A DNA stretch of 64,000 bases from Klebsiella grimontii (GCF_900200035.1 NZ_FZTC01000017.1:310001-374000); one strand, 5' to 3'. Positions 31,064 through 39,680 are shown, counted from the first letter of the stretch. Program-made: numbers and translations. Notes: generated by a model from the sequence alone, not told the origin.

Positions 31064-33244
31064 TCAGAAGGAGATCGTGACGCCAGCGTAGTAGGCGCGG
31101 CCCGGTTCGTTATAGGTCGAAGCGCCTTCGTTTTCACGATAAATTTGCTTATCAAACAGGTTGCTAATCCCGGCGTTCAGGCGCAGGTCTTTCATTAGCT
31201 GATAGTTGCCGCCGATACCCACCACGGAATAAGAACCGACTTCATTGGTGGCCAGCACCCCGTTTTCATTACGAATTTCCGCATATTCGCGCGGTTTCTG
31301 CCGACCGTACAGGGTCCAGTTGACGTTCGCCGAAAACTTACTGGTCACCTGCCAGTCAAGCAGGGTATTGATGGTGTATTTCGGAATTACGGACAGCGGG
31401 TTTCCGGTATCTTTGTTTTCCGATTTGATCATATAAGTGGCGTTGGTGCGCCAGCTGAGCGTATCGGCAATAACCGGAACCAGCAGCGTGCCTTCAAGGC
31501 CTTCGACGACCGCTTTCCCGCCATTCTCCCACTGCAGGATATTCGCTCCGCTGGCGGTATTACCCAGCACCTCGGTGCCGGAGACAATCTTGTTTTTGTA
31601 ATCGTTGCGGAACCAGGTGACGCCAGCGTTGTAACCGTTGAGATTAAACTCAAGACCAATCTCTTTATTGATGCTGATTTCCGGGTCGAGATCCGGGTTA
31701 CCCAAAAGATAGCAGTTGCCATCGGCAATACTTATCGGGCAGCCGTTTCCGCGCGTGGAAAGCAGGTAGCCTTCGCTCGACTGATACAGATTCGGCGCTT
31801 TAAACTCGCGGGCAATACCTGCTTTGACCTTAAACATATCCCCCAGATCCTGCGACAGGTTCAGACTCGGGCTCCAGTTGCTGCCGAAGTCGTTATGGTA
31901 GTCGAAGCGCAGACCCGGGATAATATTGGTGCCCGGCGTTGCCTCAATATTGTCTTCGAGATAAATACCGGTCAGCGTGGCGCTGTTCTTGGGGCTGCGT
32001 TGTGAAGGATCGCCGGACACCCCGGGGAGCGCATCCGTGGTGGTGGTGGCCTGCATGGACGCCGGATCGTTGAGCTCATCGCGATTCCACTCCATGCCCA
32101 GCGTCAGGGTCTGTTCAGCGAGCCAGTTGAAGGGGAGATTCACCTCGGCGGTTGAGCGCCACGACTCCAGGCGGCTGGTGTCATAAACATCGCTATTGAT
32201 CATCCCTTCCACGCGACCGGTAGTACCCTCCTGCAGACGGGTATTGTTGGTTTTTTCGTAGTAGACGCCCGCCTTCGACTGGCCCCAGTCCCAGATCCCG
32301 TTATAGGTCAGCCCCCAGGTCTGTCGATACATCCGGTTTGTTTCCTGACCGTAGAGGGTATCCACCAGGCCATTGGGGCTCATATTACTGTTGCTATACT
32401 GGGTATCGCCGGCATAGATATTGCCCTGCCGGCTATAGGCGTAGCTAAAATCGATAATCTGCTGCGGCGTGACTTTCCACGACAGCAGGGCGTTAATATC
32501 TTTGTTGCGCACACCTTCGCGGCCCGCGGCATAAGATCCATTTTGCGCGCGGTTAATATCCCAGGCGTCGGGTTCGGTTTTGTTAATGTTGCCGTATAAA
32601 CGCATGGTCAGGGCATCCCCGGCCAGCGGTCCGTTGAGGTTAAAATTAGCCCGGTTAGTGGAGCCTTCTTTGTTATTTTCCGGCTGATTGGTATAGAGCG
32701 AGAGCGAGCCGTGCCAGTCGTTGGTGGGGCGTTTGGTGATGATATTGACCACGCCGCCCGCGGCGCCTGAGCCGTAGCGCGCTGCGGCAGGGCCGCGCAG
32801 AACTTCAATGCGTTCCACCATTTCCGGCGGCACCCAGTTGCTGTCGCCGCGGGTATCGCGCTCGCCGCGCCAGCTATAGCGCACAGAATTGCGGGAAGTG
32901 ACGGGCACGCCATCAATAAGGATCAGCGTGTTTTCCGGCCCCATACCGCGAATATCTATTTGACGATTGTTGCCGCGGCTGCCGCTGGCGCTGTTGCCGG
33001 TCAGGTTTACGCCGGGCATTTTACGAATAATTTCTGAGAGGTCGTTAACCGGCGGATCTTTGGCGATATCTTCCGCGGTGATGATCGAGACGCCCGGCTG
33101 CTGCTTCAGCGCCTCTTCGGCGGTTCCCCGTACCACCATGGTTTCGGTATCCTGCTCCACTTCTTCGGCAAAGCCAGCCGGACTGAACAAGCCTGCGATG
33201 GCCAGAGCGAGGGGAGTGGTTATGTGCTGTTTCTGCGGTCTCAT
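31064..33244 (-). CDS. TonB-dependent catecholate siderophore receptor, IroN/FepA family
   Basis: 726 residues from the ATG at 33244, essentially the IroN length (725). Signal peptide about residues 1-25 (ALAIAGLFSPAGFA), TonB box DTETMVVRGTA, plug domain with KMPGVNLTGNSASGSRGNNRQIDIRGMGPENTLILIDGVPV, then the 22-strand barrel ending in the aromatic YYAGVTISF. The plug is almost identical to that of IroN, which takes up salmochelin, enterobactin and related catecholates; FepA is more distant. No siderophore biosynthesis or glucosylation genes are nearby. A perfect Fur box lies upstream. Ligand is inferred. Confidence 0.93.
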   Translation of the reverse strand: MRPQKQHITTPLALAIAGLFSPAGFAEEVEQDTETMVVRGTAEEALKQQPGVSIITAEDIAKDPPVNDLSEIIRKMPGVNLTGNSASGSRGNNRQIDIRGMGPENTLILIDGVPVTSRNSVRYSWRGERDTRGDSNWVPPEMVERIEVLRGPAAARYGSGAAGGVVNIITKRPTNDWHGSLSLYTNQPENNKEGSTNRANFNLNGPLAGDALTMRLYGNINKTEPDAWDINRAQNGSYAAGREGVRNKDINALLSWKVTPQQIIDFSYAYSRQGNIYAGDTQYSNSNMSPNGLVDTLYGQETNRMYRQTWGLTYNGIWDWGQSKAGVYYEKTNNTRLQEGTTGRVEGMINSDVYDTSRLESWRSTAEVNLPFNWLAEQTLTLGMEWNRDELNDPASMQATTTTDALPGVSGDPSQRSPKNSATLTGIYLEDNIEATPGTNIIPGLRFDYHNDFGSNWSPSLNLSQDLGDMFKVKAGIAREFKAPNLYQSSEGYLLSTRGNGCPISIADGNCYLLGNPDLDPEISINKEIGLEFNLNGYNAGVTWFRNDYKNKIVSGTEVLGNTASGANILQWENGGKAVVEGLEGTLLVPVIADTLSWRTNATYMIKSENKDTGNPLSVIPKYTINTLLDWQVTSKFSANVNWTLYGRQKPREYAEIRNENGVLATNEVGSYSVVGIGGNYQLMKDLRLNAGISNLFDKQIYRENEGASTYNEPGRAYYAGVTISF

Positions 33245-33290
33245 GATAAATATCCCTATAAAAGCGGGTGAAATTGAGATCGAGAATATC

Positions 33291-33309
33291 AATGATAATA
33301 ATTATCATT
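33291..33309 (-). promoter_or_regulatory. Fur box of the siderophore receptor gene
   Basis: AATGATAAT-A-ATTATCATT is a perfect 9-1-9 inverted repeat and fits the Fur consensus (GATAATGATAATCATTATC) closely. It is 47 bases upstream of the receptor start, as expected for iron repression. Confidence 0.92.
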
Positions 33310-33474
33310 ACAATAACACTGCGTTAATCTCCACAAAATCCTCACATTTGCCGCAACTTTCCGTGATCCGGCAGATATCATGAAGAAAACGGTTTTTTAA
33401 TCCTGTTCAGAGAGCATAACAGTAGATCAAGGGGGAAGACGGCACGCAGAGCTGCGTGCCGGGAGAATGGCAGC

Positions 33475-34014
33475 TTAATGATTGTCGTCCTGCGGCATAT
33501 GGCGATAGATATAAACGCCGCTCAGCAGGGTGAAGACCAGCGTCAGCGCGGTCAGGCCGAAGACCTTGAAGTTGACCCAGATATTCTGCGGCAGCCAGAA
33601 AGCGATGTAGATATTCGCCAGCCCGCAAAGAATAAAAAATACCGCCCAGGCCAGATTGAGCCGCGACCACACCTGCTGCGGCAGCGTCAGCTCTTTCCCC
33701 AGCATGCGCTGGATCAGCGGTTTTTTCATCACCCACTGGCTAAACAGCAGCGCGCTGGCGAACAGCACGTAGATAACCGTTACCTTCCATTTAATAAACT
33801 CGTCGTTATGGAAGAAGATAGTCAATCCGCCGAATACGGCGACCAGGACGAAGGTAATGAGCGCCATTTTTTCGACTTTGCGATAGCGTACCCAGCTGTA
33901 GATCAGCACGATGGCGGTGGCGATAATCAGCGCGGTTGTCGCGGCGTAAATATCATATAGCTTGTAGAATGCGAAGAAGACTACTAGCGGTAAAAAATCC
34001 AGAAACTGCTTCAT
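33475..34014 (-). CDS. yciB: septation-associated inner membrane protein YciB
   Basis: 179 residues, as in E. coli YciB (IspZ/IspA-like septation protein). Five hydrophobic segments with the conserved N-terminal [23 protein letters not shown]. In E. coli it interacts with cell elongation/division and envelope synthesis proteins. It follows yciC by 52 bases, probably co-transcribed. A nine-base perfect hairpin (33441-33460) follows the stop. Confidence 0.96.
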   Translation of the reverse strand: MKQFLDFLPLVVFFAFYKLYDIYAATTALIIATAIVLIYSWVRYRKVEKMALITFVLVAVFGGLTIFFHNDEFIKWKVTVIYVLFASALLFSQWVMKKPLIQRMLGKELTLPQQVWSRLNLAWAVFFILCGLANIYIAFWLPQNIWVNFKVFGLTALTLVFTLLSGVYIYRHMPQDDNH

Positions 34015-34066
34015 ACATCGATTCCGTCGTTCAGATCGGGGCAGAAATAGCCCGCCCCGGATTAAG

Positions 34067-34810
34067 TTAGTTGCGAATAAGCATATACAAGCGGAATAAA
34101 TAGATCAGCAACAATGCAGAGATCAGATTACTGAGGGTATTTATTACCACCGCGCCAACGTTCGGCGTCAGGACCGCGAAGCTCGATGCAAACAGCAGCA
34201 GCAGCGTTTTCGCCAGCAGCCAGCCGATAATCGCCGGCGCCACCAGACGCACGTTGGCCCAGGCCAGACGCATACTGCCACGCATGGCGCTGAAAATGCC
34301 GATTTTATCCTGCACCAGCATAACCGGTGCGAAAGAGAGCACGATAGCCAGCAGGACGCCAGGCACCACCACCAGCATCATCCCCATCTGCACGATAAAC
34401 GTCGTCAGCAGGATCAGCAGCAGCAGCTTTGGCAGCACCGGCGCGGAAGCGCCGATCGCGCGAAGGGCGCTGACCCGCTGACCGGCGGAGATCATTTGAA
34501 TCATGAGCAGAACGCCGCCGGCAAGGATGGCGTTGCCTACAAGACCGGAGAAAGTGGAGGCCGCGGAGGCTCGCAGCAGGATTTGCTGCTGCTCAGGCGT
34601 CATGCTCTGAACCAGTTCAAACAGCCCGCCGCTACCCGCCAGGCTATCGCCCTGGCTTAATATCGACAGCTGTTCTTCACTGGGTGAAAAGGCATGGCCA
34701 AGTACTACCGTAATGAACGCGCATAGCAGCGCAATCAGTAGGATAGTAACGAACTGATTGCGGAAAAAGTTCCCGGTGTCACGGTAGACGGACTTTGCCG
34801 TGATAGACAT
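34067..34810 (-). CDS. yciC: UPF0259 inner membrane protein YciC
   Basis: 247 residues from the ATG at 34810 ([20 protein letters not shown]), matching E. coli YciC; a longer frame upstream is unsupported. Six hydrophobic segments are visible. Function unknown, though in E. coli it has been linked to envelope homeostasis together with YciB. Ribosome site AAGGAGAATG. Divergent from ompW. Confidence 0.95.
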   Translation of the reverse strand: MSITAKSVYRDTGNFFRNQFVTILLIALLCAFITVVLGHAFSPSEEQLSILSQGDSLAGSGGLFELVQSMTPEQQQILLRASAASTFSGLVGNAILAGGVLLMIQMISAGQRVSALRAIGASAPVLPKLLLLILLTTFIVQMGMMLVVVPGVLLAIVLSFAPVMLVQDKIGIFSAMRGSMRLAWANVRLVAPAIIGWLLAKTLLLLFASSFAVLTPNVGAVVINTLSNLISALLLIYLFRLYMLIRN

Positions 34811-35123
34811 GCATTCTCCTTGAGTATTGCAGGTGTTAACTAGCCGGCGATTGTACCGCAAATCGCGGCTGGGTAGCAGTCTCTGCTGCTGCGCGCTAAG
34901 TATATCTTTGTAAATAGAAGAGGAAATCAGCGAAGCGCTGTCTGGAGGACCATAATGGAAGAAACTTGATACCACACGCTTATCACTGATTGTATTGAGA
35001 AAGTGAAAATTAATCTGGATCAATAAATGTTAAATTTGCCGACTTAATGTGATCTATGTTGGATCAAACATACCTCTTTGTATGTATATTCTTGCGCTGA
35101 ATAACCATAATGAGGAAGTGGGT
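34811..35123. promoter_or_regulatory. yciC-ompW divergent control region with FNR site
   Basis: A 313-base region without genes. TTAAT-N4-ATCAA at 35010-35023 matches the FNR consensus TTGAT-N4-ATCAA in nine of ten positions. In E. coli ompW is activated by FNR in the switch to anaerobic life, so the site is most likely for ompW, about 100 bases downstream. A half CRP-like TGTGATCTATG is near 35048. Confidence 0.7.
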
Positions 35124-35762
35124 ATGAAAAAGTTAGCAGCGGCGGTTGTTATTCTGAGCAGTCTTTCCGGCAGCAGCGTCTGGGCGCATGAAGCCGGTGA
35201 ATTTTTTATTCGCGCGGGTTCGGCCACGGTCAGGCCGACCGAAGGCGCGGGCGGTACGTTAGGCAGCCTGGGGGGCTTTAACGTCAGCAACAATACGCAA
35301 CTGGGTCTGACATTCACCTATATGGCAACCGATAACATAGGCGTTGAACTGCTGGCCGCCACGCCGTTCCGGCATAAAGTCGGGACCGCGGCAACCGGCA
35401 ATATTGCGACCGTTCACCATTTACCGCCGACGTTAATGGCGCAGTGGTACTTTGGCGATTCGAGCAGCAAACTGCGTCCTTACATTGGCGCGGGTATCAA
35501 CTACACGACCTTCTTCGATGAGAGCGTGAACGATACGGGTAAAAAAACCGGTATCTCTGACCTGAGCCTGAAAGACTCCTGGGGAGCGGCAGGGCAGGTG
35601 GGGATGGACTATCTGATTAACCGCGACTGGCTGATTAACATGTCGGTGTGGTACATGGATATCGACACCACCGCCAACTATAAGCTGGCGGGCGCGCAGC
35701 AGCACGACAGTATTCGTCTGGATCCGTGGGTGTTTATGTTCTCCGCGGGATACCGGTTCTAA
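35124..35762 (+). CDS. ompW: outer membrane protein W
   Basis: 212 residues from the ATG at 35124, exactly the E. coli OmpW length. Signal peptide cleaved near VWA-HEAGEF; the mature protein is an eight-stranded beta barrel with a hydrophobic channel, with conserved RAGSATVRPTEGAGGTLGSLGGF and the C-terminal MFSAGYRF ending in aromatic Phe, as required for BAM assembly. Implicated in transport of small hydrophobic or osmotic compounds and colicin S4 reception in E. coli. Confidence 0.98.
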   Translation: MKKLAAAVVILSSLSGSSVWAHEAGEFFIRAGSATVRPTEGAGGTLGSLGGFNVSNNTQLGLTFTYMATDNIGVELLAATPFRHKVGTAATGNIATVHHLPPTLMAQWYFGDSSSKLRPYIGAGINYTTFFDESVNDTGKKTGISDLSLKDSWGAAGQVGMDYLINRDWLINMSVWYMDIDTTANYKLAGAQQHDSIRLDPWVFMFSAGYRF

Positions 35763-35770
35763 AGTCCCGG

Positions 35771-35799
35771 ATAAAGCTGGTCGCAATGACCAGCTTTAT
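35771..35799. terminator. hairpin after ompW
   Basis: Perfect 12-base stem ATAAAGCTGGTC/GACCAGCTTTAT with loop GCAAT, eight bases after the ompW stop and before the convergent ymjA; T-rich sequence on the right is broken. Confidence 0.75.
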
Positions 35800-35859
35800 T
35801 ACGCTTTCTGACGCGTGGCGGATTTGCTTAAGCCTCCCCCGGAGCGGCTGCAGTAACGG

Positions 35860-36105
35860 CTACTCATTACCCCATTTATTCAGAAATACCGCGATATCAT
35901 CAATGCGCTGGCGATCGATGCCCGCTTGTACGGCCATCTCTCCCTGCGCTTGCTCGCTGATTTCTTCGTTATTCATCAGGCGAGTAATCAACAGCTGGAA
36001 ATAGCGCGCCAGAGGATCGCGTTCCGACTCGCTGACGGGCTCAGCGGACTCGGTCGAATACTCATCCGCAATGTCGTAATATTTCAGTGGTACTTCCTCG
36101 TGCAT
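35860..36105 (-). CDS. ymjA: DUF2543 protein YmjA
   Basis: 81 residues from the ATG at 36105, the same as E. coli YmjA. Highly acidic and helical: [22 protein letters not shown] near the start and [20 protein letters not shown] centrally, ending NKWGNE. No function is known. In E. coli it lies near the puu/psp region, so its place beside ompW is a lineage difference. Confidence 0.92.
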   Translation of the reverse strand: MHEEVPLKYYDIADEYSTESAEPVSESERDPLARYFQLLITRLMNNEEISEQAQGEMAVQAGIDRQRIDDIAVFLNKWGNE

Positions 36106-36319
36106 AAATCGCTCCCCGATTGACGTTGTGCCTGCATTTTCTGGCCTGAATAATATCACTCCTGCCTGGCTTTAGCTCAGGAACGACCAGAAAAACGCAT
36201 GCCGAGCCCACACCATACGCAACGGGCGCGGAAACTCCCCGTCATCGGGGGTAATAGCGTAAAAAGCCAAAATTGACTGCCCTGAACCCGTCAGCACGCC
36301 ATTAATACGCATAAAACTA

Positions 36320-37024
36320 TTACCACGGTACCCGACATCCTCGATAATCCAGATACTCTAATCCGGGGCGGTTTTGTTTTTCCAGCAGGACGTTCACCAG
36401 CGAGGGGATGGTCTCGGCAATGGTGAGTGGGGCATTCTCGCCGCCGAGGGCCGTGCGGATCCAGCCCGGCGCCATGACCACCAGGGGATGCGATACGCAG
36501 GCAGGGCGGGCGGCAAAACTGCGCATAAACATATTCAGCGCGGCTTTACTCCCGCGATACAGCTCGCGCTGTCCGCCGGTATTATTGCTCAAACTGCCTT
36601 GTCCTGAAGACATAACGCCAATCAGCCCCTGCGGCAACACGACATCTTGCAGACTTTCTATTACCCGCATCGGCGCGAGCGCGTTGGTCAACATGACATG
36701 AATAAACTCTTCCGTCGCGATTTCGCCGATGGTTTGTGTCGGATCGCGGTTGGTGGTGCCCGCGTTGACGAACAGCATATCCAGTACGTTATCGCTAAGC
36801 GTTTCGCGCAGCGCCGCGATTCCGTCATTATCACAAATATCCAGCGCCTCAATACGAACCCGTCCAGGATACGCCCGGGCCAGATGATGCAGCGGCGTGG
36901 TTTGCGAGAGATCGCGCACGGTGCCGATGACCTGCCAGCCATGCAGCAGAAACTGTTCAGCCATGGCGTGCCCAAGCCCGCGTGAAGCGCCCGCGATCAA
37001 TACTGTTTTAGTGGAAGCGGCCAT
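36320..37024 (-). CDS. short-chain dehydrogenase/reductase
   Basis: 234 residues from the ATG at 37024, chosen because GGAG sits eight bases before it; an ATG two codons upstream is too close to that site. SDR features: cofactor loop VLIAGASRGLGHAMA, the NAG-like VNAGTTNRD, Ser in MSSGQGSLS and catalytic Tyr-x-x-x-Lys in YRGSKAALN. Probably an NADP(H) oxidoreductase of unknown substrate. Divergent from a LysR regulator 121 bases away, the usual layout of a regulator with its target. The frame stays open far upstream across the LysR gene, but that part is antisense. Confidence 0.85.
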   Translation of the reverse strand: MAASTKTVLIAGASRGLGHAMAEQFLLHGWQVIGTVRDLSQTTPLHHLARAYPGRVRIEALDICDNDGIAALRETLSDNVLDMLFVNAGTTNRDPTQTIGEIATEEFIHVMLTNALAPMRVIESLQDVVLPQGLIGVMSSGQGSLSNNTGGQRELYRGSKAALNMFMRSFAARPACVSHPLVVMAPGWIRTALGGENAPLTIAETIPSLVNVLLEKQNRPGLEYLDYRGCRVPW

Positions 37025-37145
37025 TGGCATCACTCCGGCGTAAATAAATGATGGGATAAATATAGGCCGGTGCTGTAGCAGGCGGAAGGCGCAGCATTTG
37101 CAATAATAAAGTGCATCAGACGCCCTATCCCGGAGTGGAGAAAAG

Positions 37146-38045
37146 ATGACCGATCCCGATTTTAATTTACTGACTGCGCTGGATGTACTGTTGAGCGAGA
37201 AGAGCGTTGCCGGGGCGGCAAAGCGGCTTGAGCTTAGCGCGTCGGCGATGAGCCGCACGCTGGCGCGCTTACGGCAGGTAACCGGCGACCCGCTACTGGT
37301 CAGGGCCGGGCGAAAAATGGTGCTGACTCCCCATGCGGAAAGTCTGCAGGCGCGGGCAAAAAACGTCGTCACTGAGATGCGCGCGGTGCTCAACGCTTCG
37401 CCTGCGCCGCTGAGTTTATCGACCCTTGAGAAGCGATTTACGTTACGTACCAATGAGGGATTTATAGACGTTTTTGGCCCGGCGCTGGTGAACGCTGTCG
37501 CACGAGAAGCGCCGGGCGTGACGCTCGAGTTTGTCGCGAAGCCGGAGAAAGATGCTCGATTTTTACGCGAGGGGCGGGTGGACCTGGAAATTGGCGTACT
37601 GGAAAATATGGGGCCTGAGATCCGCCTGCAGGCGCTGTTTCGCGATCGCTTTGTCGCCGCACTGGCAAAAAACCACCCGTTAGCCGCCTTTGCCGAACTG
37701 TCGCGAGAACAATTTGTTTCCGTAGGGCACGTCATAGCCTCCCGTCGCGGGGCGATCCGCGGGCCGGTTGATGAAGCGCTGGCGGCATATGGAATGAGCC
37801 GCAGAATTGCCGCGGTGGTGCCTGCGTTTTCCGCCGCGCTGGCCGTTGCCCGGGATGCTGAACTTATCGCCGTTGTCCCGGCCTCCTGCCTGCAGAGCGC
37901 GGCGGGAAAAGAGATGATCGGTTTTCCCCTCCCGGTGAGCACGCCGGAGATAACGGTGTCACAAATGTGGCATCCTCGCCAGGAGCATGAATTAGCGCAT
38001 CGCTGGCTAAGGCAGCTGGTGCGCAGAGAGTGTCGGCAGCCATAA
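37146..38045 (+). CDS. LysR-family transcriptional regulator
   Basis: 299 residues. N-terminal winged helix-turn-helix at about residues 1-65 (NLLTALDVLLSEKSVAGAAKRLELSASAMSRTLARLRQ), then the periplasmic-binding-like effector domain. Divergent from the SDR gene, which it probably controls. The inducer is unknown. Its TAA stop overlaps the poly-U end of the RyhB-like RNA on the other strand, so the two transcripts converge tail to tail. Confidence 0.9.
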   Translation: MTDPDFNLLTALDVLLSEKSVAGAAKRLELSASAMSRTLARLRQVTGDPLLVRAGRKMVLTPHAESLQARAKNVVTEMRAVLNASPAPLSLSTLEKRFTLRTNEGFIDVFGPALVNAVAREAPGVTLEFVAKPEKDARFLREGRVDLEIGVLENMGPEIRLQALFRDRFVAALAKNHPLAAFAELSREQFVSVGHVIASRRGAIRGPVDEALAAYGMSRRIAAVVPAFSAALAVARDAELIAVVPASCLQSAAGKEMIGFPLPVSTPEITVSQMWHPRQEHELAHRWLRQLVRRECRQP

Positions 38046-38135
38046 AAAAAGCCCGCACAAGTGCGGGCAAAAATACTGGAAGCAATGTGAGCAATGTCGT
38101 ACCGAATACCTGAGTTGTTTACTCAACTACTCGGT
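38044..38135 (-). ncRNA. RyhB-like Fur-controlled small RNA (paralog)
   Basis: Reading the minus strand, about 92 nt from 38135 to 38044. It has a 5' stem-loop (ACCGA...TCGGT closing an inner TGAGT/ACTCA), then the single-stranded core ACGACATTGCTCACATTGC followed by TTCCAGTATT, which is the invariant seed region of E. coli RyhB, and an intrinsic terminator (GCCCGCAC/GTGCGGGC plus seven U). Flanks and the 5' part differ from E. coli RyhB, which lies between yhhX and yhhY, so this looks like a second copy, as Salmonella has. RyhB RNAs act with Hfq to repress iron-using protein mRNAs in iron starvation. RNA identity is from core similarity; expression is inferred. Confidence 0.9.
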
Positions 38136-38171
38136 AATGAGAAAGATAATATTTCTCATTTAAGATATCAA
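38136..38171 (-). promoter_or_regulatory. promoter and Fur-type operator of the RyhB-like RNA
   Basis: On the minus strand a -35 TTGATA (38166-38171) and -10 TATCTT (38143-38148) are 17 bases apart, placing the start at about 38135. The perfect inverted repeat AATGAGAAA-N7-TTTCTCATT (38136-38160) covers spacer, -10 and start region; within it TGAGAAATATTATCT agrees with the Fur core TGATAATNATTATCA in 11 of 14 defined bases. The arrangement predicts iron-dependent repression. Confidence 0.82.
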
Positions 38172-38199
38172 CCCCAACTTTTGTGCGGAAGCGTTTTTT

Positions 38200-39147
38200 T
38201 TAATCGACGATAAAAACGGTGCGCTTCTGGCTGTTATCCTGCGGCCATGCCGCGGCGACCTCGCGAAGCGGCCGGGGAGTGGTGGCGATGGTAAACCCGC
38301 CAGTAACGGCAGCCTGCAGCATTTCCCCGGTAGCGGCCAGCAGCTGGGACACTGAAAGGCTGCCAATACCGCTGCCCATCAGCTGCAGCGGCGCGGAGCG
38401 CAGTACCGCGCCGCTGAGCGCGATATCGGCGGCGGAAAGGGAACCGACCTGAATAAAACGTACCGGCGTATTTCCCGGGCTGTGCTTTGCCAGCGCTGGC
38501 AGCAAAAGTTCGGCGCTACGTCCCCACAGATAATCGACGACGACATCAATCTGCTGCGCCGCCAGTTCGGCAAACTGCGCCCGCAGGCTCGCCTCATCCT
38601 GACTTAAGTTCACGATCGCATCGGCTTCGAGCGCGGCCAGTTTCTCCCCGTTTCGCCCGCAGGCTATCACTTTTCTGGCGCCCAGAAAGCGGGCGACTAG
38701 CAACGCCAGCTGACCGGCGCTGCCCGTGGCGCCGTTGATCAATACGGTTTCGCCCGCTTTCAACCCGCCGCGCTTGACCAGCGCCGCCCAGGCCGACATA
38801 CCCGGATTAGCCATTGCGGCGGCAGTGATATCGTCCAGTTCATCCGGCAGCGGCAGACAGTGGTTTAGGGCGACGGGAGCCCACTGCGCCATACTGCCCC
38901 AGGGCGCGGCGGGGAAGGCGAAATAGACGCGCCGCCCGTCGGGTAGTACGCCGGCGCCATCAATACCCGGGACAAAAGGCAGACGACCATCGAAACTATA
39001 ATGTTTGCCGGAGGCCCGGCCTTTCACCACATGACTGATGGCGGCGGCGCGAACCTTGACTAACGCCTCACTCTCACCGGCGCGCGGATCGCTAAAATCG
39101 GACCAAACCGGCCCCTGCTGCAGGTCAAAAACCACGGCTGCTTTCAT
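38200..39147 (-). CDS. zinc-type alcohol dehydrogenase-like / quinone oxidoreductase family protein
   Basis: 315 residues from the ATG at 39147 (MKAAVVFDLQQGPVW). Medium-chain dehydrogenase/reductase fold: GroES-like N-terminal domain (about 1-110), then an NAD(P)-binding domain with VLINGATGSAGQLALLVARFLGARKVIACGRN. The catalytic-zinc Cys/His set is not seen, so it belongs with the quinone-oxidoreductase-like, zinc-free members. Substrate unknown. Divergent from a MarR-type gene across a 77-base gap holding a palindrome, so it is probably under that regulator. The RyhB-like RNA promoter begins 28 bases past its stop. Confidence 0.87.
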   Translation of the reverse strand: MKAAVVFDLQQGPVWSDFSDPRAGESEALVKVRAAAISHVVKGRASGKHYSFDGRLPFVPGIDGAGVLPDGRRVYFAFPAAPWGSMAQWAPVALNHCLPLPDELDDITAAAMANPGMSAWAALVKRGGLKAGETVLINGATGSAGQLALLVARFLGARKVIACGRNGEKLAALEADAIVNLSQDEASLRAQFAELAAQQIDVVVDYLWGRSAELLLPALAKHSPGNTPVRFIQVGSLSAADIALSGAVLRSAPLQLMGSGIGSLSVSQLLAATGEMLQAAVTGGFTIATTPRPLREVAAAWPQDNSQKRTVFIVD

Positions 39148-39171
39148 TGTCTTCTCCCCCTCTGGGATAGT

Positions 39172-39190
39172 TATGTGTAAAATGCACATA
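39172..39190. promoter_or_regulatory. palindrome between oxidoreductase and MarR genes
   Basis: TATGTG-N7-CACATA lies midway between the divergent starts, and a related half (ATATGCA...ATGCACC) recurs at the MarR start codon. It is the likely MarR operator; its recognition is inferred from position and symmetry. Confidence 0.55.
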
Positions 39191-39224
39191 TCAGCTAACG
39201 GCACTATACTCGGTTAACTAATAT

Positions 39225-39680
39225 ATGCAAGATGCACCTAATAATTACGACATTAGCGACTTCCACGGCGCGCTGCTCGATATCATCAGCGTGATGAACC
39301 AACCGATGCGCGATGAGCAGATACTGCAGGCGGCCGAGGTCCAGCTCGATCGGACTCTCTTTCCGCTACTGGTGGCCGTCGGGCGCAGGGGACCCGTCGG
39401 GGTCGTTGAACTGGCGGACAGCCTTGGGCGCGACTACACCACCGTCAGCAGGCAGGTGAAGAAGCTGGAAGCCCAAGAGTTGGCGCGAAAGCAGCCCAAT
39501 GCGAAAGACCGGCGGATTAGCGAAGTGACGCTCAGCGAAGCGGGCCAGGCGATGATTACACGCATTGCGCAAGCAAGAACGCGGCTGATGAATGAGGTGC
39601 TGGCAGGGTGGTCGCAAGATGATGTGCTGGCGCTGTTTCGTCTGACGCGCAAATATGCCGACAGCTTGCAGCAGAAATAG
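39225..39680 (+). CDS. MarR-family transcriptional regulator
   Basis: 151 residues. Winged helix-turn-helix at about residues 45-115: LFPLLVAVGRRGPVGVVELADSLGRDYTTVSRQVKKLEAQELARKQPNAKDRRISEVTLSEAG, the typical MarR sequence with the DRR wing. Such proteins are dimers released from DNA by phenolic ligands or thiol oxidation; the ligand here is unknown. It probably controls the divergent oxidoreductase gene. The ATG overlaps a possible operator half-site. A hairpin after the stop (39681-39703) separates it from trpA. Confidence 0.9.
   Translation: MQDAPNNYDISDFHGALLDIISVMNQPMRDEQILQAAEVQLDRTLFPLLVAVGRRGPVGVVELADSLGRDYTTVSRQVKKLEAQELARKQPNAKDRRISEVTLSEAGQAMITRIAQARTRLMNEVLAGWSQDDVLALFRLTRKYADSLQQK

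Noticed and set aside
37025-37942. Minus-strand frame of about 300 codons continuing upstream of the SDR gene, opposite the LysR gene
   Set aside because: Ser/Thr/Arg-rich translation without domains, exactly antisense to a well-conserved LysR gene; a by-product of GC-rich codon use.
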